DNA of 64,000 nt, taken from Ziziphus jujuba (lineage: Eukaryota; Streptophyta; Magnoliopsida; Rosales; Rhamnaceae). Made by a program: the position numbers and the translations under genes. The notes beneath the pieces were generated by a model that did not search any database, was not told the DNA's origin, and saw only the letters and a program-made list of their open reading frames with translations. Shown here in pieces: positions 11,766 to 24,258 of this stretch. Position 1 is the first letter of the stretch. Every line of letters begins with the position of its first letter. The DNA lies in assembly GCF_031755915.1 (NCBI RefSeq), contig NC_083388.1:15698501-15762500 (forward strand), given 5' to 3'.

Positions 11766-14127
11766 TAAAATATATCAATGGAAAATTCATAAAAAGAACT
11801 AAAGCCTGCCAAACGCAATAATCATCGACTCATGGATTAAATATCTTATATCTAGATATGCAAGTGTTTGTGCTTAAATTATTTTATTAACAAACACCAT
11901 GGGAAACGATATTCTCTTTAAAAATAAAAAATAAAAATAAAAAAAATCGAAAACTTTGAACGTAGTTCATATAAAATTGAAATTGTTCAGGAGTTAAAGA
12001 AAGCATACCAAAAAAAGAAAATGTTGAATAGATATGAATGCATTATTGAGTCGTTAGAGCAATTAATGTCATTTATTGAAAATAGAAATGTTTGAGAGTG
12101 TTTGGATATAAGAATATAAATTATAATTAATATAAAAAGAATAAAATTTCTACCATTAGATTAGACAAATTTTAAAGTTAAAATTTAAATTTTTATCATT
12201 AAATTAGATAAATTTAAATATTAAAATTATTTGTCAAAATTGTTTTTCAAAAGTATTAGTATGGGAACAACCCATGCATATAACTATCACGATACTATAT
12301 ACTAGAAATTAGTAGTGGCAAGTTTTGAAAACAATTGTCTCCAACAATCATCTAGCTAGTGAGTGAATTTTTTGACATTGGCATTAAGGCCTCGTTTATA
12401 ATTTCTTTTTTATCATCAAAATTGATTCCAAAGCAATTAAAAACTTACTCATATATATGGTAAAATTTTAAAAATCTAACTCTAAAAAAATCTTTATTAT
12501 TCTAGAAGCTGGTTTGAGAAGCAACAAAAAAGTAGCTTATTAGATTTTGATTTTCGCTTATTTCATATCTATCACAAAAATATCAATTTTTACCCTTATT
12601 GATAAAGCTAGTATATATTTTTTAATTTCCAATTTTATAATAAATGAGTTTTGATATATTGAATATTGTTTTGCTTAATATAAATAAATATTTAATAATC
12701 AGAAGAAGCTGGTTGGATAGACCTAAGCATATAGGGCCTATGTATGCACCCTCCAAACAGTTTTAAAGCCACAAAGCCATAATTTATTAAATAAATAAAA
12801 AAATTTAGTTGAACAAAATATCCCTCCAAAAGAAAAGATCACACAACTAACAGCTGTAATACCACCAAAAAAAAAAAAATTTACGTATTATTATAATAAT
12901 ACTACAAAGAAAATCATAATAATCAATGTCATTAAGCATAGCAATTTTGAAACAGTCGTTTACCAAACACTATTGACTTTTTTTTATTTTTTATTTTTCT
13001 TTATAAAAATATCTCTTATTGAAGTGCTGTGCTGATATTTTGACATATTCTAGCATTTGTTTTAGAGATGTGCTAAGTAAAAGTTTTAGAATATGAGAGT
13101 ATAGATTACAAAATAATGTAGAAAATTGTTCAAGTCTTTTATTACCTTGTTATATACGGCATATCTGGTAGAATGTGCATTTGAAAACGTTGCACCAACT
13201 CTATTAGAAGACTGATATTTGAAAACGTCATTGCCCAGCCCAACGATCCCAAAAAATATCATGTCAAATTTCAATATATAACTATCGTTTTTTCTCAGAT
13301 CAGCACAATGCATTTATTGTTAATTCAGGGTACGCAACCACAACCATACATATGTTAATATAATATATATTTTCAACCGTACTGTACAGTACAAATTTCA
13401 AACAATTTTCTGACTTTAGCTTAATTATTAGTAGCCTTTTACAAAGTCTTTAGTCCCTATTCCTGAGCCAAGTGCACCAGAATTAGACAAATATGTCGTC
13501 CTGCATTCAATTTAAGCAAGCAGCTGCTCAAAGATTTTGAAAATGGCGTACTCTTGTGGCGGAAAGAAGAAAGATATTAATAAATTTATTATTTAAGTAT
13601 TTTACTAAACATAATTTTATATATCCCTAGATAATGACTTTTATGTGTTTGGGTTGCTTTTAAACCCTCACTTTTTTTACATGAGCAAATTTTTATTAAA
13701 TTTAGTATTTAATAAACCTATACATGTTAGATTTTTTAATAATCTATTTTATTAAAAAACTAGAATATGAGAAGTAATCAAGGATAACTTATCATATTTT
13801 CCTTCTAACGTAGGTAAAATTTTAAAATTAAAACTACTATATATCCTTAAATATCGTAAAATTCGTTTTTATCCATATATTTAATATAATAATATATACC
13901 TAATGAAGTAATTATTCACATCTATTTTGATCATTATATATAATTAAGATAGTTAGGTACATTTTTCACCATACACTCTAATTCTTTTTTTGTAACTTTT
14001 AGCTGTCTTAAAATAATAATTTATCAAACATTAATCGAGTTAAACATATCATTTTTAAGTAGAGCTTCTATTGATTTTTTCATAATATGGAGCAACTCCT
14101 AACGAAGCCGAAAACTGAAAACTCTTA
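11766..14127. other. AT-rich intergenic DNA, no gene seen
   Basis: No coding signal on either strand. A possible old MITE (TTAAGGCCTCGTTT near 12385 to AGGGCCTATG near 12740) is too decayed to call. Confidence 0.6.
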
Positions 14128-15076
14128 TAAGGTATTTGGATAATGGTAAAGTTAATGGGATTTTAAAATTTTTTAGGAAAGTGAAATTTCTTTTTATTTG
14201 GATAGTTTTTCAAGTAAGAATTTGTGGACCCTAAGAGAAACTAAATCTCACAATATGGGAAACTGAGGTGGAAAGTGGATCCTTACAAAGAGGTGTCATT
14301 TTGAAATTCCCTAGAAATTTGATTTTACGTATTTTTTTAAATGCAATTTTATCTTTTAATTTTAATGCATAAATTTATTTAATTACTTTTTAATTCTATT
14401 TTTTTCTCTTAAATCCTGTCGTTCTTTATTTAAGAAAAAAACAAAAAACCTACCGTTCTTTTTCTTTCTTTTTCATCTTCATCACTGCAAAAGATTCAAT
14501 ATCACCTGTATACTCAACATCACTTTGAGGTAAATTAATTATTTTTTATATTTTAATATTTTTTATATAATGATGGTACTATTACTATGTCCATGGTAAA
14601 GAACATGAACAGCACCCCCCCTTCCCTTTGCCCTAGGCTCTAAAGAAAAAAAAAAAAAAGAAAAAAGGAATTTTTATGTGTTCATGATAGAAAGAAGACG
14701 TATCCGCAGTTAAATTGATATTTAACGTGAACAGAGCCCCTCCTTGTCCCCACTCTTCTACCCCTTCTTTTTCCCCACTCTCTCCATAAAATGAAAAAAA
14801 AAAAAGAAGATTTTTTTATCCATCATTAAATGGAGCAAAAGAAGTCTCCAACGTGATCTCCTCGATCCCTTTTCCTTTCCACTCACCCAAAAAAAAATAA
14901 TAATAATAAAAAATAAAGAATAGTTTTTTATTGTTTATTGAATGGCGTGTATGTCAATCTGGTTTCTTTTACGTCTGGTTCTTATCTTTCTTCTTTTGTG
15001 TTTTTTTATTAGTTTTATTTTTATTTTCTTATCTTTGCTAGAATTATATGTGTAATTAAACATATATTTTTGTGTT

Positions 15077-16449
15077 ATGACAGTGCATTTTAAACATGAC
15101 AAGATTGATGGTACCGAAGAGAAAAAAAAAATTTTAATGGTAGAGGGTCTTAGATTTTTATTTGATCTTATTATAATACTTTGTAATATTATGATTGTAC
15201 TATTTGAAATCCATAATATTAAATATTTTAGGAAATCATCCTCATTATGGCATCTTCCTTCTCGTATTAACAATTTGTATAAAATGGTGTACGAGGATAA
15301 TTTGGCAAGTAAAGAACAACTTCAAATGGATAGACGTACTTTCCAAAAATTATGTTATATGCTTAGAACAATTGGAAAGGTTCGTGACACTAAAAATGTA
15401 AGTGTAGATGAGATAGTTGCAATGTTTTTTATATATACTTACTAATCATGCTAAAAATAGGGGAATAAAAGATAGATTTATGCGTTCGGGTGAGACAATT
15501 GGTAGATATTTTAATAGTATATTAGATGGCATCATACGATATACAAACAATTGCTCAAAAAACCTGAAGCAGTGACTAAAAACTCAAACAAATGGAAGTG
15601 GTTCAAGGTATAGATTGATTAACTTTTTTTTATTATTATTATTTATTAAAATATGAAGAAAAAAATATTTAAACTATTTTGTTTTTTTACTTGTAGAGCT
15701 GCTTAAGGGCCCTAAATGGAACATATATCAAATTACATATGCCTGATGTAACAAAGCTAGGTACCGTACTAGAAAAAGTGAAATTGCTACAAATGTCCTT
15801 GGAGTGTGCTCTCACGACATGCAATTCATATATATACAACCAGGCTAGGAAGGTTCCGTTGCAGATTTTAAGATACATAGAGATGCAATTACTAGAAGAA
15901 ATGGGTTAAGAGTCCCACATGGTATGTTTCTTTAGTAAAATATTTAATAGTACTTCAAATATATATATATATATATATATTTGTTTTGCTAATAGAATTT
16001 ATATATTTTTTATAGGTTATTATTATCTTGTTGATGCTGGATATCCAAATAGTGAAGGATTTCTAGCTCCATATAGAGGACAAAGATACCATCTAAATGA
16101 TTGGAAAGATGGTTATCAACTTACCACCAAAGAGGAATTTTTTAACATGAAGCATTCAAGTGCTCGAAATGTTATTGAAAGATGTTTTGGGTTATTAGAG
16201 ATGCGTTGGGGAATTCTTAGAAGCCCAAGTTTTTATCCTGTGAAGACTCAAAATAGGTTAATTATGGCTTGTGCTCTTTTACATAATGTTATTAGGCAAG
16301 AGATGTCAATTGATCCTTATGAGTCTCAATTAGATGATTTAGAAAGAGAATGGGTTCAAGTACAAGGTGAGGCTATCGAATTTATAGATGCATCAGTTTC
16401 AAGTCAAACATTTAGGACAAATTTAGCAACACAAATGTGGAATGAGTGA
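15077..16449 (+). pseudogene. PIF/Harbinger (HARBI1-like) transposase, broken
   Basis: Exon 1 (15077-15607) gives the N-terminal helical region, with RRTFQKLCYMLRTIG and VSVDEIVAMFF, then shifts frame near 15435 and carries a stop near 15570. Exon 2 is 15697-15921 and exon 3 is 16016-16449, with GT..AG introns between. The DDE triad would be D in ALDGTYI, D in YLVDAGY and E in NVIERCFGLL. The sequence shows ALNGTYI (aspartate to asparagine), while VDAGYPNSEGFLAPYRGQRY and NVIERCFGLLEMRWGIL are kept. The intact enzyme would be a nuclear DDE nuclease that cuts and pastes the element with its Myb-like partner. Exon borders are inferred from conserved flanking codons. Confidence 0.88.
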
Positions 16450-16593
16450 CGAGGCATGACTCACTAGCATATATTTACTTCATGTTTGAAGAACTTGCTA
16501 TGTATTGTTTATTAGCAACATATAGTATTCGAAATGATATTATTTTATTGATTCTATATTTAAATATTTTTGTCATATTTGTATTTTTTTAAG

Positions 16594-17589
16594 ATGGATG
16601 CAAATGATTCAACTCCCAGTTCATGTATGCGATCTAAAAGGCCCAAGACCAATTTCACTTGGAATGCTCATCAAGATGCTACACTTGTGGAATGCTTAAT
16701 TGAGTTAAGTTTAAATGGGAAATGGAAAGCTAACACTGGATTTAAGAATGCTACACTTGCAGACCCACATATTAAATCACGTGTCAAAACTCTTAAGACA
16801 CAATGTATGGCTATTCATGAGATGTTAACACAAGGTAGTGGATTTACTTGGTGTGACACAAACAAATGGGTAGTTTGTGAGAAAGCTGTATTTGATCAAT
16901 GGCAAATGGTAAAAGTTAGTTTCATTATTATTTTTATTTATTTAATAGTTCAAAATTTTATATATTAATTTTTATTTTCTTTTTATTTATGCATTGTAGT
17001 CTCATACGGCAGTGAAAGATTTGTTTATGTAACCTTTTGTACACTATGATTCATTAGCTGATATATATGCAAAAGACCGAGCAACAGGAGCAGAATCTTA
17101 TTCATTAGCAGATGCAGTGGAACAAATTGAAACTACATTGGCAATGAGGTTAATGATGGTCTAGAAGATACAATGGAAGATCTTATATTTAAAGATATGC
17201 AAAATAATTTTAATGCACAACAAGATTCTTTAAATCCAACTATGCCTACACAAAATCCTTTAACATCCATAAATATTCAAAGATCACACAAGAGGAAAAA
17301 ATCTTCTCAAGAGATATCTTCAAGTGTAAGTGAAATGGCCTCTTTAATTTCTTCTCTTGTTGAAATTTCAAAAGATTATGTGAAAGCTGTTACTGTGTCT
17401 CTCAACCAAGATTCAGATCCTTAAGCAAAGGTGGATACAATTGTACATAATATGGAAGAATTAACTCTTCAACAGAAATTGGATGCAGCACAAGTTATTA
17501 TGAAGGATCCATCTTATGTCAACATGTTCTTAACTTGTCCAGAAGACTTGCGTCTCAATATGATTGCCCAAATATTGGCAACTCCATAG
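16594..17589 (+). pseudogene. Myb/SANT-like DNA-binding gene of the PIF/Harbinger element, broken
   Basis: Exon 1 (16594-16914) encodes a Myb/SANT-like (trihelix-like) domain, with KTNFTWNAHQDATLVECLIEL, a wide-spaced tryptophan pattern and NKWVVCEKAVFDQW. A GTTAGT donor follows, and exon 2 starts at 17000 after GTAG, continuing SHTAVKDLFM, then an in-frame TAA (17030-17032), PFVHYDSLADIYAKDRATG, a frameshift near 17145 and a TAA at 17422-17424. The tail ends DLRLNMIAQILATP at 17587-17589. I chose ATG 16594 rather than the upstream one because the family usually starts just before the basic KRPKTN stretch. This protein normally binds the element ends and brings the transposase to the nucleus. 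Confidence 0.82.
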
Positions 17590-18263
17590 GCTATTAATGT
17601 CTTATATTTTCTTTTTTTTTTCTTATTTTTAAAATTCAATAACTTAGGCAATTTTCATTTATAGGATTTATTAAGTTGAGTCATATATGCGTTTTTTTTT
17701 CTTTTTTTTTTTTTTTTTGGTTGTTAAACTCATATATGCTTTAATGATTTAATCATTGATACTTATTATTTCATGATTTTTACTTCATTTTAATTATCCA
17801 TATTGTTGCCATTATATAATTTACAGAAATATATTTTTTTATTTATTATTTTTTGATATTAGGGTATTTGTTATTATTTTTTATTTTGAAATATAATTTA
17901 TGAGGTGTCATATTAGGGGTTGTAATTAAGATTAATTATAAAAAAATATTATTTACATATTTTAGTTGAAAGAAATTATATACTTTAAAATATAATTACA
18001 ATAAAAAAGAATAATATGATTTATACATATATAACTTTGAGGATATTTTAATAATTTACATTATTTTCCTTCTTGTTTTCCTTATATTATCCAAACAATG
18101 TTAAAGGAAAAAGGTAAAAATTGTATTAGGATTTCCATAATTAACCAAACACTATAAAAAGAATATCAGGAAAATCATTCTCAGGGAAACTAAATTCCAG
18201 GAAACTGATTCCCAAGAATCAGTTTTCTTCAACTACTTTCCCTTTTACCAAACACCCCATTAA

Positions 18264-21200
18264 GGTAGAAAAAAGTAAGCTATTAATCAAAGTCAGATAT
18301 TCATTTTACAACCATCGGATTAATATTGGATTTCCTTCCTCCCTTGGATTCTTTCATCCCTTGGATTGCTAATATTTAAAAATGTATTAACAGTTCTCTA
18401 AATCCATATAGGATTTTAATATTTTAGTCTTAGCGCTATATACCTCAAATTTTAAAGTGACTCAAAAGCTACTAAAAGAAGTTTTGATGCTAAAACAACC
18501 ATGTTGATCTAATATGAGCTTGATTATATATATATATATATAATCATTGTCCTATTAGGATGTAACATTTATTATTAGTCATTAAATTGATTCGAAGGTT
18601 AAGCATTTGTTTGGTGGAGCTTTTTTATATTTATGGTTCAATAGCTTTTCTTAATGGCCAAAAGTTCTATTTTTCAAAAAATTAGGCATTTGACAATATT
18701 CAGCAAACACATATCGATTAAAATTAGAACTTTTTAAATCTATTTTAAAAAAGTGTAAATTTTGAACTCTTCTGAAAAAGTTTATTTTTTATTTTTTATT
18801 ATTTTTATTATTTTTTTTTACCTCATCTTATGGGGAAACCAAAGACCATCTAATGTAGTTTTTTTTTTTTTTTCCTTTTTTTGTTACTTAAAACCAAATT
18901 CTCATTAACTTCTTAATAAAAACTTTTCTTTACAAAGATCTCTTATAAAAAGAACTTTATAAATAAATACTCTATTTCATCTATAATACTACAAACGCTA
19001 AGACTTTAAAATATAATCTTAGAATATATTAGTATTCAGTGAAATACTAAAATCCAAAGGATACATTTGATATGGTAGATTATGTTAGTTTGTTTTATAT
19101 TAATCTGTATTTTATTAACAATATATGTTGTTTAGTGCAATTGCACAGGGAACTTGTATTATATATATATATATATATATTTTCTATTACTATATTAAAT
19201 AAATGATCAAAAATTAATTTATATGAAAAAATAAATAACATTTATCCAAATACTATATTAAAAAAATCTTAAAAGAAAATTAATGATTTTTTGGAAACAA
19301 ACAAAAAGAAACAGAGAGAGAAAAAGGCTAATACAACCAAAATACATGGGGAGGGCGTAATAAGGCAGAAAAAAAAAAAGGTGAAAAAAAAAAGAAAAAA
19401 AAGAAAAAAAAAAAAAAAAGGAATAAAAGGGTAATAAAGGCTAATACACCTTAAACCAAGGGGTTAGGATCAATACAGATCAGTGTGGAGAGGATAACTC
19501 GTGGGCCAAGCATTTTTTGATAGGCTTAGGAATTCTTGTGCCGTTTTGCCAAACACTGCTTTTGGATTATTTAATACAATCCCCCTTCTTAATTAATACA
19601 CCAAATGTATCCTAAAATGTCAAAGTAAATTCTATATAGATTTATACATATATATATATATATATATCAAATTAATTTTTAAATCATTAAATTTTAACGT
19701 TTGAAACAATACAATGGCTAAAAAAGGTATAAGGTACCAACCTAGGATTTGAAGCAATACAAGGGTTAATAAAAAAAGCCCTAACTTGAATTTATATATA
19801 TATATATATATATATGAATGAGAAGCTTTTAATGTATAAAGATAATTAATAAATTTCTTTTAATAAATCCTCTTGGCCTATGATTATGTATGTCTAATAG
19901 CGAATAAGCGTTGGAAAGTTATGGTAATTATTTCCATGATTTATACACTATTAGATCTAACCATTTAATAGATAAGATGATATTTGTCAAAATCATGGTA
20001 TATGGAATCAACCTTATATATAACTATATAACTATATATATATATTAGTTATTCTCTTATCAAAACACTCCAATAGTTTTATTATCATAATATTTACAAT
20101 TTATTATCAGAATATATTTAGAATTTATACAACTCAACAAACCCATATAAATATTAAATACATTTTAAATCTCAAAAATTGATGACGAAGATAAAATCTT
20201 TCTCACATTAGAATTTTCCTTATTATTCTTTTGATTGCTTAAAAGATTAACTTTTAAAAATATTTAAACTTTATATAAATTTATATATTTTATCATTTTA
20301 GAATTTTAATATTGTACTAAATCTTAAATACAGTTTAAATTGTATCAGCAGCTAATAATAAAAATTATGAAAGAAAAAAAAAAATATATATATATATATA
20401 TATATGAAAAGAATTAGATGCTCGACTTCTCGTCGCGTCCAACATCAAATTACACCAATTGTTGTTTAATTTATTTTTTGAAGAAAATGTAGTGTTGGAC
20501 ACACGTCATGGTGATGCTTAGGGGCCAAGAAGTCTCCCAGTAGCCCAAGCAAAATGCAATTCAATAACTTCTTCTTGGAGTCTATTGGGATTCGCTTTAA
20601 ATGATTTATAACTTGACTAAAGAGGATTTGTTTTAAGCGACTTGTTAGAGTCTCTGATTACATCATAGTGCAGTAGACATTAGAAAAACGCTCGAGGAGG
20701 ACCACCACGTCAAATCGGTTGATGGCTTGTGATCACCTGCCGTCTATTGGGTCTTTTCTTAGTTTTCCAAATTAAAATTACTATAGATCATGAAGTTGAA
20801 TTTGACTGTCTTACTAATTCTAATGGATGGTGTTTTTTTTTTTTTCTTTGTGATATGATATCACTTTTACTTTATAATATAATTATATATTATACTATAT
20901 TTATATGCTTACGTGTGGTGTACTTTTTATAAGAAAACAACAAAAGAGAGATGTTAATTTCAAAATTGAAATTAAAGAAGTTAATTTCAAAATTGAAAGT
21001 AAATTATATGGGTTAATGAAGAATTGGTTAGAGGTGAAGATATTATATATGCATTACCTCCCTAGTTCGACCCAATCCCAGATCTCGTTTGTTGGCCTTG
21101 TTTGAGAAAAATTTCAGTGTTGTTTCATATTTTAAGCAAATGGATCCCACAATAAATTGAATAATAGCTTAACGTTTTATATATTATACGCTAAAAATTT

Positions 21201-22086
21201 ATCTTTTATTAATGCACAATGTCATACACGGATCAGATACAAATTTCTTTTGGCAATGTGCGAGAACAAACAAATTGAACTACATTGAAATAAATCGTAC
21301 ACCCGTAGGTAACATGACAATTTATACAATTCCAAAAGGATTTTACTCTGTCTCACATAAATTTGATTTATTAAAATACCCTTCAATCTATTATTATTTT
21401 TCCTTTTGAATTTTTAATTTCAAGTTTCTTAAGGGGGGGGGGGGGGGGGGGGAAAAAATGCAGGCAGCTTACATCATACAATACCTAGTTCGAAATCTGC
21501 GATTTTGAAGATGTCTTGGAGTAAATAATTATCAATGGATTGGAGCTCATGTAGAGATTGGTATAAAGGCCTATAAATCCAGTTAACAATGTGACGCTTC
21601 AAGCCAAAAAAGCAGTGGGTTGGCAATTATACCACATTTTCTGTCAGCGGCTGATGCTGGTCTTTTTTTCTTTGTTTCTTTTATTTTCTTAATTTATTTA
21701 TTTATTTATTTTTTGTTTTGTTTTGTTGTCTTTTTTTTTTTTTTTTTTTTGTTTTTGAAAAATTTCTTCAGGATTTCTTCTCTTTCACTTCTACCAGCAA
21801 CTAACCACCAAAAACAAATGGACCGCCGATGGCTTGTTGAAGCTCTTCCATGGATCTTCATAGTAGGTCAACGGTTGTCTAGTCACCAAAGGTTGTTGCC
21901 CGTTGATATGGACATATGAAGGAATGAAAAAAATAGAAAACATAAAAATGAAGAAGAAATGCCCAGGAGCCAGTAGTGGGGGAGAGCTATCGTGCCTTGC
22001 TGAGGTTTCCATAGACCCTCAAGCAACCATTGTCACTCATCCACGGGCGATGGTGGCTATGAAAATTGCCAAATAATAAAAAATAA
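18264..22086. other. AT-rich intergenic DNA, no gene seen
   Basis: Several TA microsatellites (near 18525-18542, 19158-19180, 19646-19668, 19794-19815, 20385-20405), purine-rich A runs at 19366-19420 and a T run near 21731-21750. Short frames (20729-21105, 21212-21409, 21620-21919) show no domain or conserved motif and I do not support them as genes. Confidence 0.55.
21433..21452 (+). repeat. Homopolymer run of 20 G
   Basis: Twenty consecutive G bases followed directly by an A run, in otherwise AT-rich sequence. Could form a G-quadruplex; the length may also be uncertain from sequencing. Confidence 0.9.
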
Positions 22087-23236
22087 AAAATATTTAAATT
22101 GTAAGGATATTTCAGTTCAAAAAATCGATATCCATGAAAATATAAAAAATATAAAATATAAAAATTTTCATATAAATATCTAAAAATATCAAATATCGAT
22201 AAAAATTATAAAAAAATAATAAAAATTTATTTTTAAAAAATAAAAATTTTAATTGAAATTTTAGAATTAGCTTATTTAATCCATCAATTATCAAATTGAT
22301 TATAAAATCTGCTAAAATATTGAATGGATATTATATTGTTCTTATTGAATTGATTTATAGTAAATTTAATGATCATATATAAATTATTATTAATAAAAAT
22401 ATATTTGTAAAAACAAAAACATATATGATAAAATTATTTATTAACTAAAATATATAAAATGATTATTACAATTACATTGTAGTTCATAAATGTCATCTTA
22501 ATATCACATGTCAGTTTCTTGCTCATTTTGATTTTGAAATGTGAAATGTGATAAGTAGTTATGAAAATATGTATCTCTCTGATAATTTTGCATATAATTA
22601 TTAATATGTCAACCATATAGATCTTGCATTATTGGTTGACTAAGTGTATAACTATTACTCTCTAATGGTTGAGTTTGAGATGGTATCTATAAATTGCTAC
22701 TTGATAATATTCCATAAATATCCATTAAATAAGGATTATGAAAATGACTTCCAACCCTCATTGATCCAAGATTCATATAAATCGAATTCTCTTCTTGTTG
22801 TGACATCTCCATGTATATGTTTTATCATCTATTTACCCATATTTGTAAAACAAATATTCCTAACAATAAGATTTTCCAGATTCAAAAATATAATCCACAA
22901 TCTTTGTATTTTTGCTTTATCGATATTTAATAAATAGAACTTATTAATGTTATTCAATTCAATTCATTTTATTTTGCTTATATCACTAAATGTTTAAAAG
23001 ACAATTAAAGGATAAAAAATTATCAATGAAGTTAATTTGATAATTGTTTTTACTAAATATCAATAATATTTATAATTTTTTTAAAAATTAAAAAATTACA
23101 TAGATATTTTTGAAATTTCAATGGATATTATGGAAATTCTATCCATTTCCATTTGGAACTTAAATTTTATTTTGACCCCGTAAAAAAATAAAAATTTCAA
23201 AAAAGTTGCAAATAAATTTTGGATATTTTAAACCAT
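22087..23236 (-). mobile_element. AT-rich repeat, copy 2, inverted relative to 1824-3051
   Basis: The reverse complement aligns with the block at 1824-3051 over most of its length: GGTTTAAAATATCC at the right end, the stretch with AATTTAAGTTCCAAATGGAAA, and further left TATCAATTTGATAATTGAT. The left terminus is decayed, so exact ends are not certain. Confidence 0.75.
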
Positions 23237-23337
23237 GATTTTAATAAACTTATATAAATAGTACTATATAAAGTGAATTCAGTAGTGTAACTAGATTTTT
23301 ACAATAATTTTATGTATTCATCTTTTTATGCAATATT

Positions 23338-24258
23338 GTTACCAGAAGTTCCTAAATTATACTGCTAATAATAGTTGAATCCTCAAACAATTTTTTTAAC
23401 AAATTGGTTCCAAACATTTACTAATTTCTTTCACCACTAATTCTAACAAAACTTTACATTCAAAATTTTGTTATTATGAGAGAATAAAGTAAATTTTTTA
23501 TATAATTTAGGGATCGCACAGGCAATAAATATTTAAAGAAGCTAAATAATATTTTCAAATATATATTTTACTAAAATAAATACTTTTATCAAAAATTTTT
23601 TTAAAATCTAAAAATTATACTTTTTATACAAAACCATATCTTTTTTTTTTTCCCGATAAATTGGGATATACAAAAGTATATCTAAAAATTGACTTGAGTA
23701 TTAAATGTTTGAAATTTATCAATAAAATATGAAATTTAAAAAACCAATATAAAAATTATAAAATATCATAAATCATCCCCATAAATTAAAAAAATCTATA
23801 TTTTATAATAAATAAATGAGGATGTAAATAAAATGTTACCAAATGACATTTGATTTTAGAAATAAAATTATTAATAAATAATTTTTATATATTTTAAAAT
23901 TTTTATCTTTTTAAAAAATATCCCAAAGGATAAAATAATTTCCCAGTTTTCATGGTTTTCTATAAAAAATAATAATTTTTTTTAAAGATGTTTAAATAAT
24001 TATCAATAAAAAATATTTATTTTATTGAAAAATGTATTTAAAATTATTATTTATGTAGTTTTTATTGTTTATTGTGTATGTAGTCTTTAAACTATATAAA
24101 AGATTAACTTTGATCCCCCTTGATAACAAACTTTTAGATGGAAATTTAGTTAGAGATTAATGATGAAACAAATTAGCAAGCTCAATAATTTGTCAAAAAA
24201 ATAATTTGAGGACCTAAGTGTCACTAGCAGTATAGTTTAAGAACTTTGATAATAACAC
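23338..24258. mobile_element. Foldback/MITE-like element with long terminal inverted repeats
   Basis: About 180 bases at 23338-23520 (with AAATTATACTGCTAATAATAG) are matched in inverted orientation at about 24080-24258 (with CTAGCAGTATAGTTTAAGAA). Between them is 550 bases of AT-rich non-coding DNA. Long inverted ends with no gene suggest a Mutator-type MITE or foldback element. I could not fix a target duplication. Confidence 0.65.

Larger units (their letters stand above)
14131..18260 (+). mobile_element. PIF/Harbinger DNA transposon, two genes, inactive
   Basis: A 4.1-kb element with related ends: GGTATTTGGATAATGGTAAAG at the left, and at the right the reverse complement of GGGGTGTTTGGTAAAAGGG. 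It is flanked by TAA at 14128-14130 and 18261-18263, the three-base target duplication of this superfamily. It carries a DDE transposase and a Myb/SANT-like gene in the same direction, the usual two-gene content of PIF/Harbinger. Both genes have frameshifts or stops, and the first catalytic aspartate is changed, so it cannot move on its own now. Confidence 0.9.

Noticed and set aside
12385..12745. Possible MITE with GGCCTCGTTT and AGGGCCTA ends
   Set aside because: Ends do not match well enough and no target duplication could be fixed.
20729..21105. Two small adjacent frames (67 and 66 codons)
   Set aside because: No recognisable domain; the second contains a short duplicated K-x-N-F-K-I-E motif from a local repeat only.
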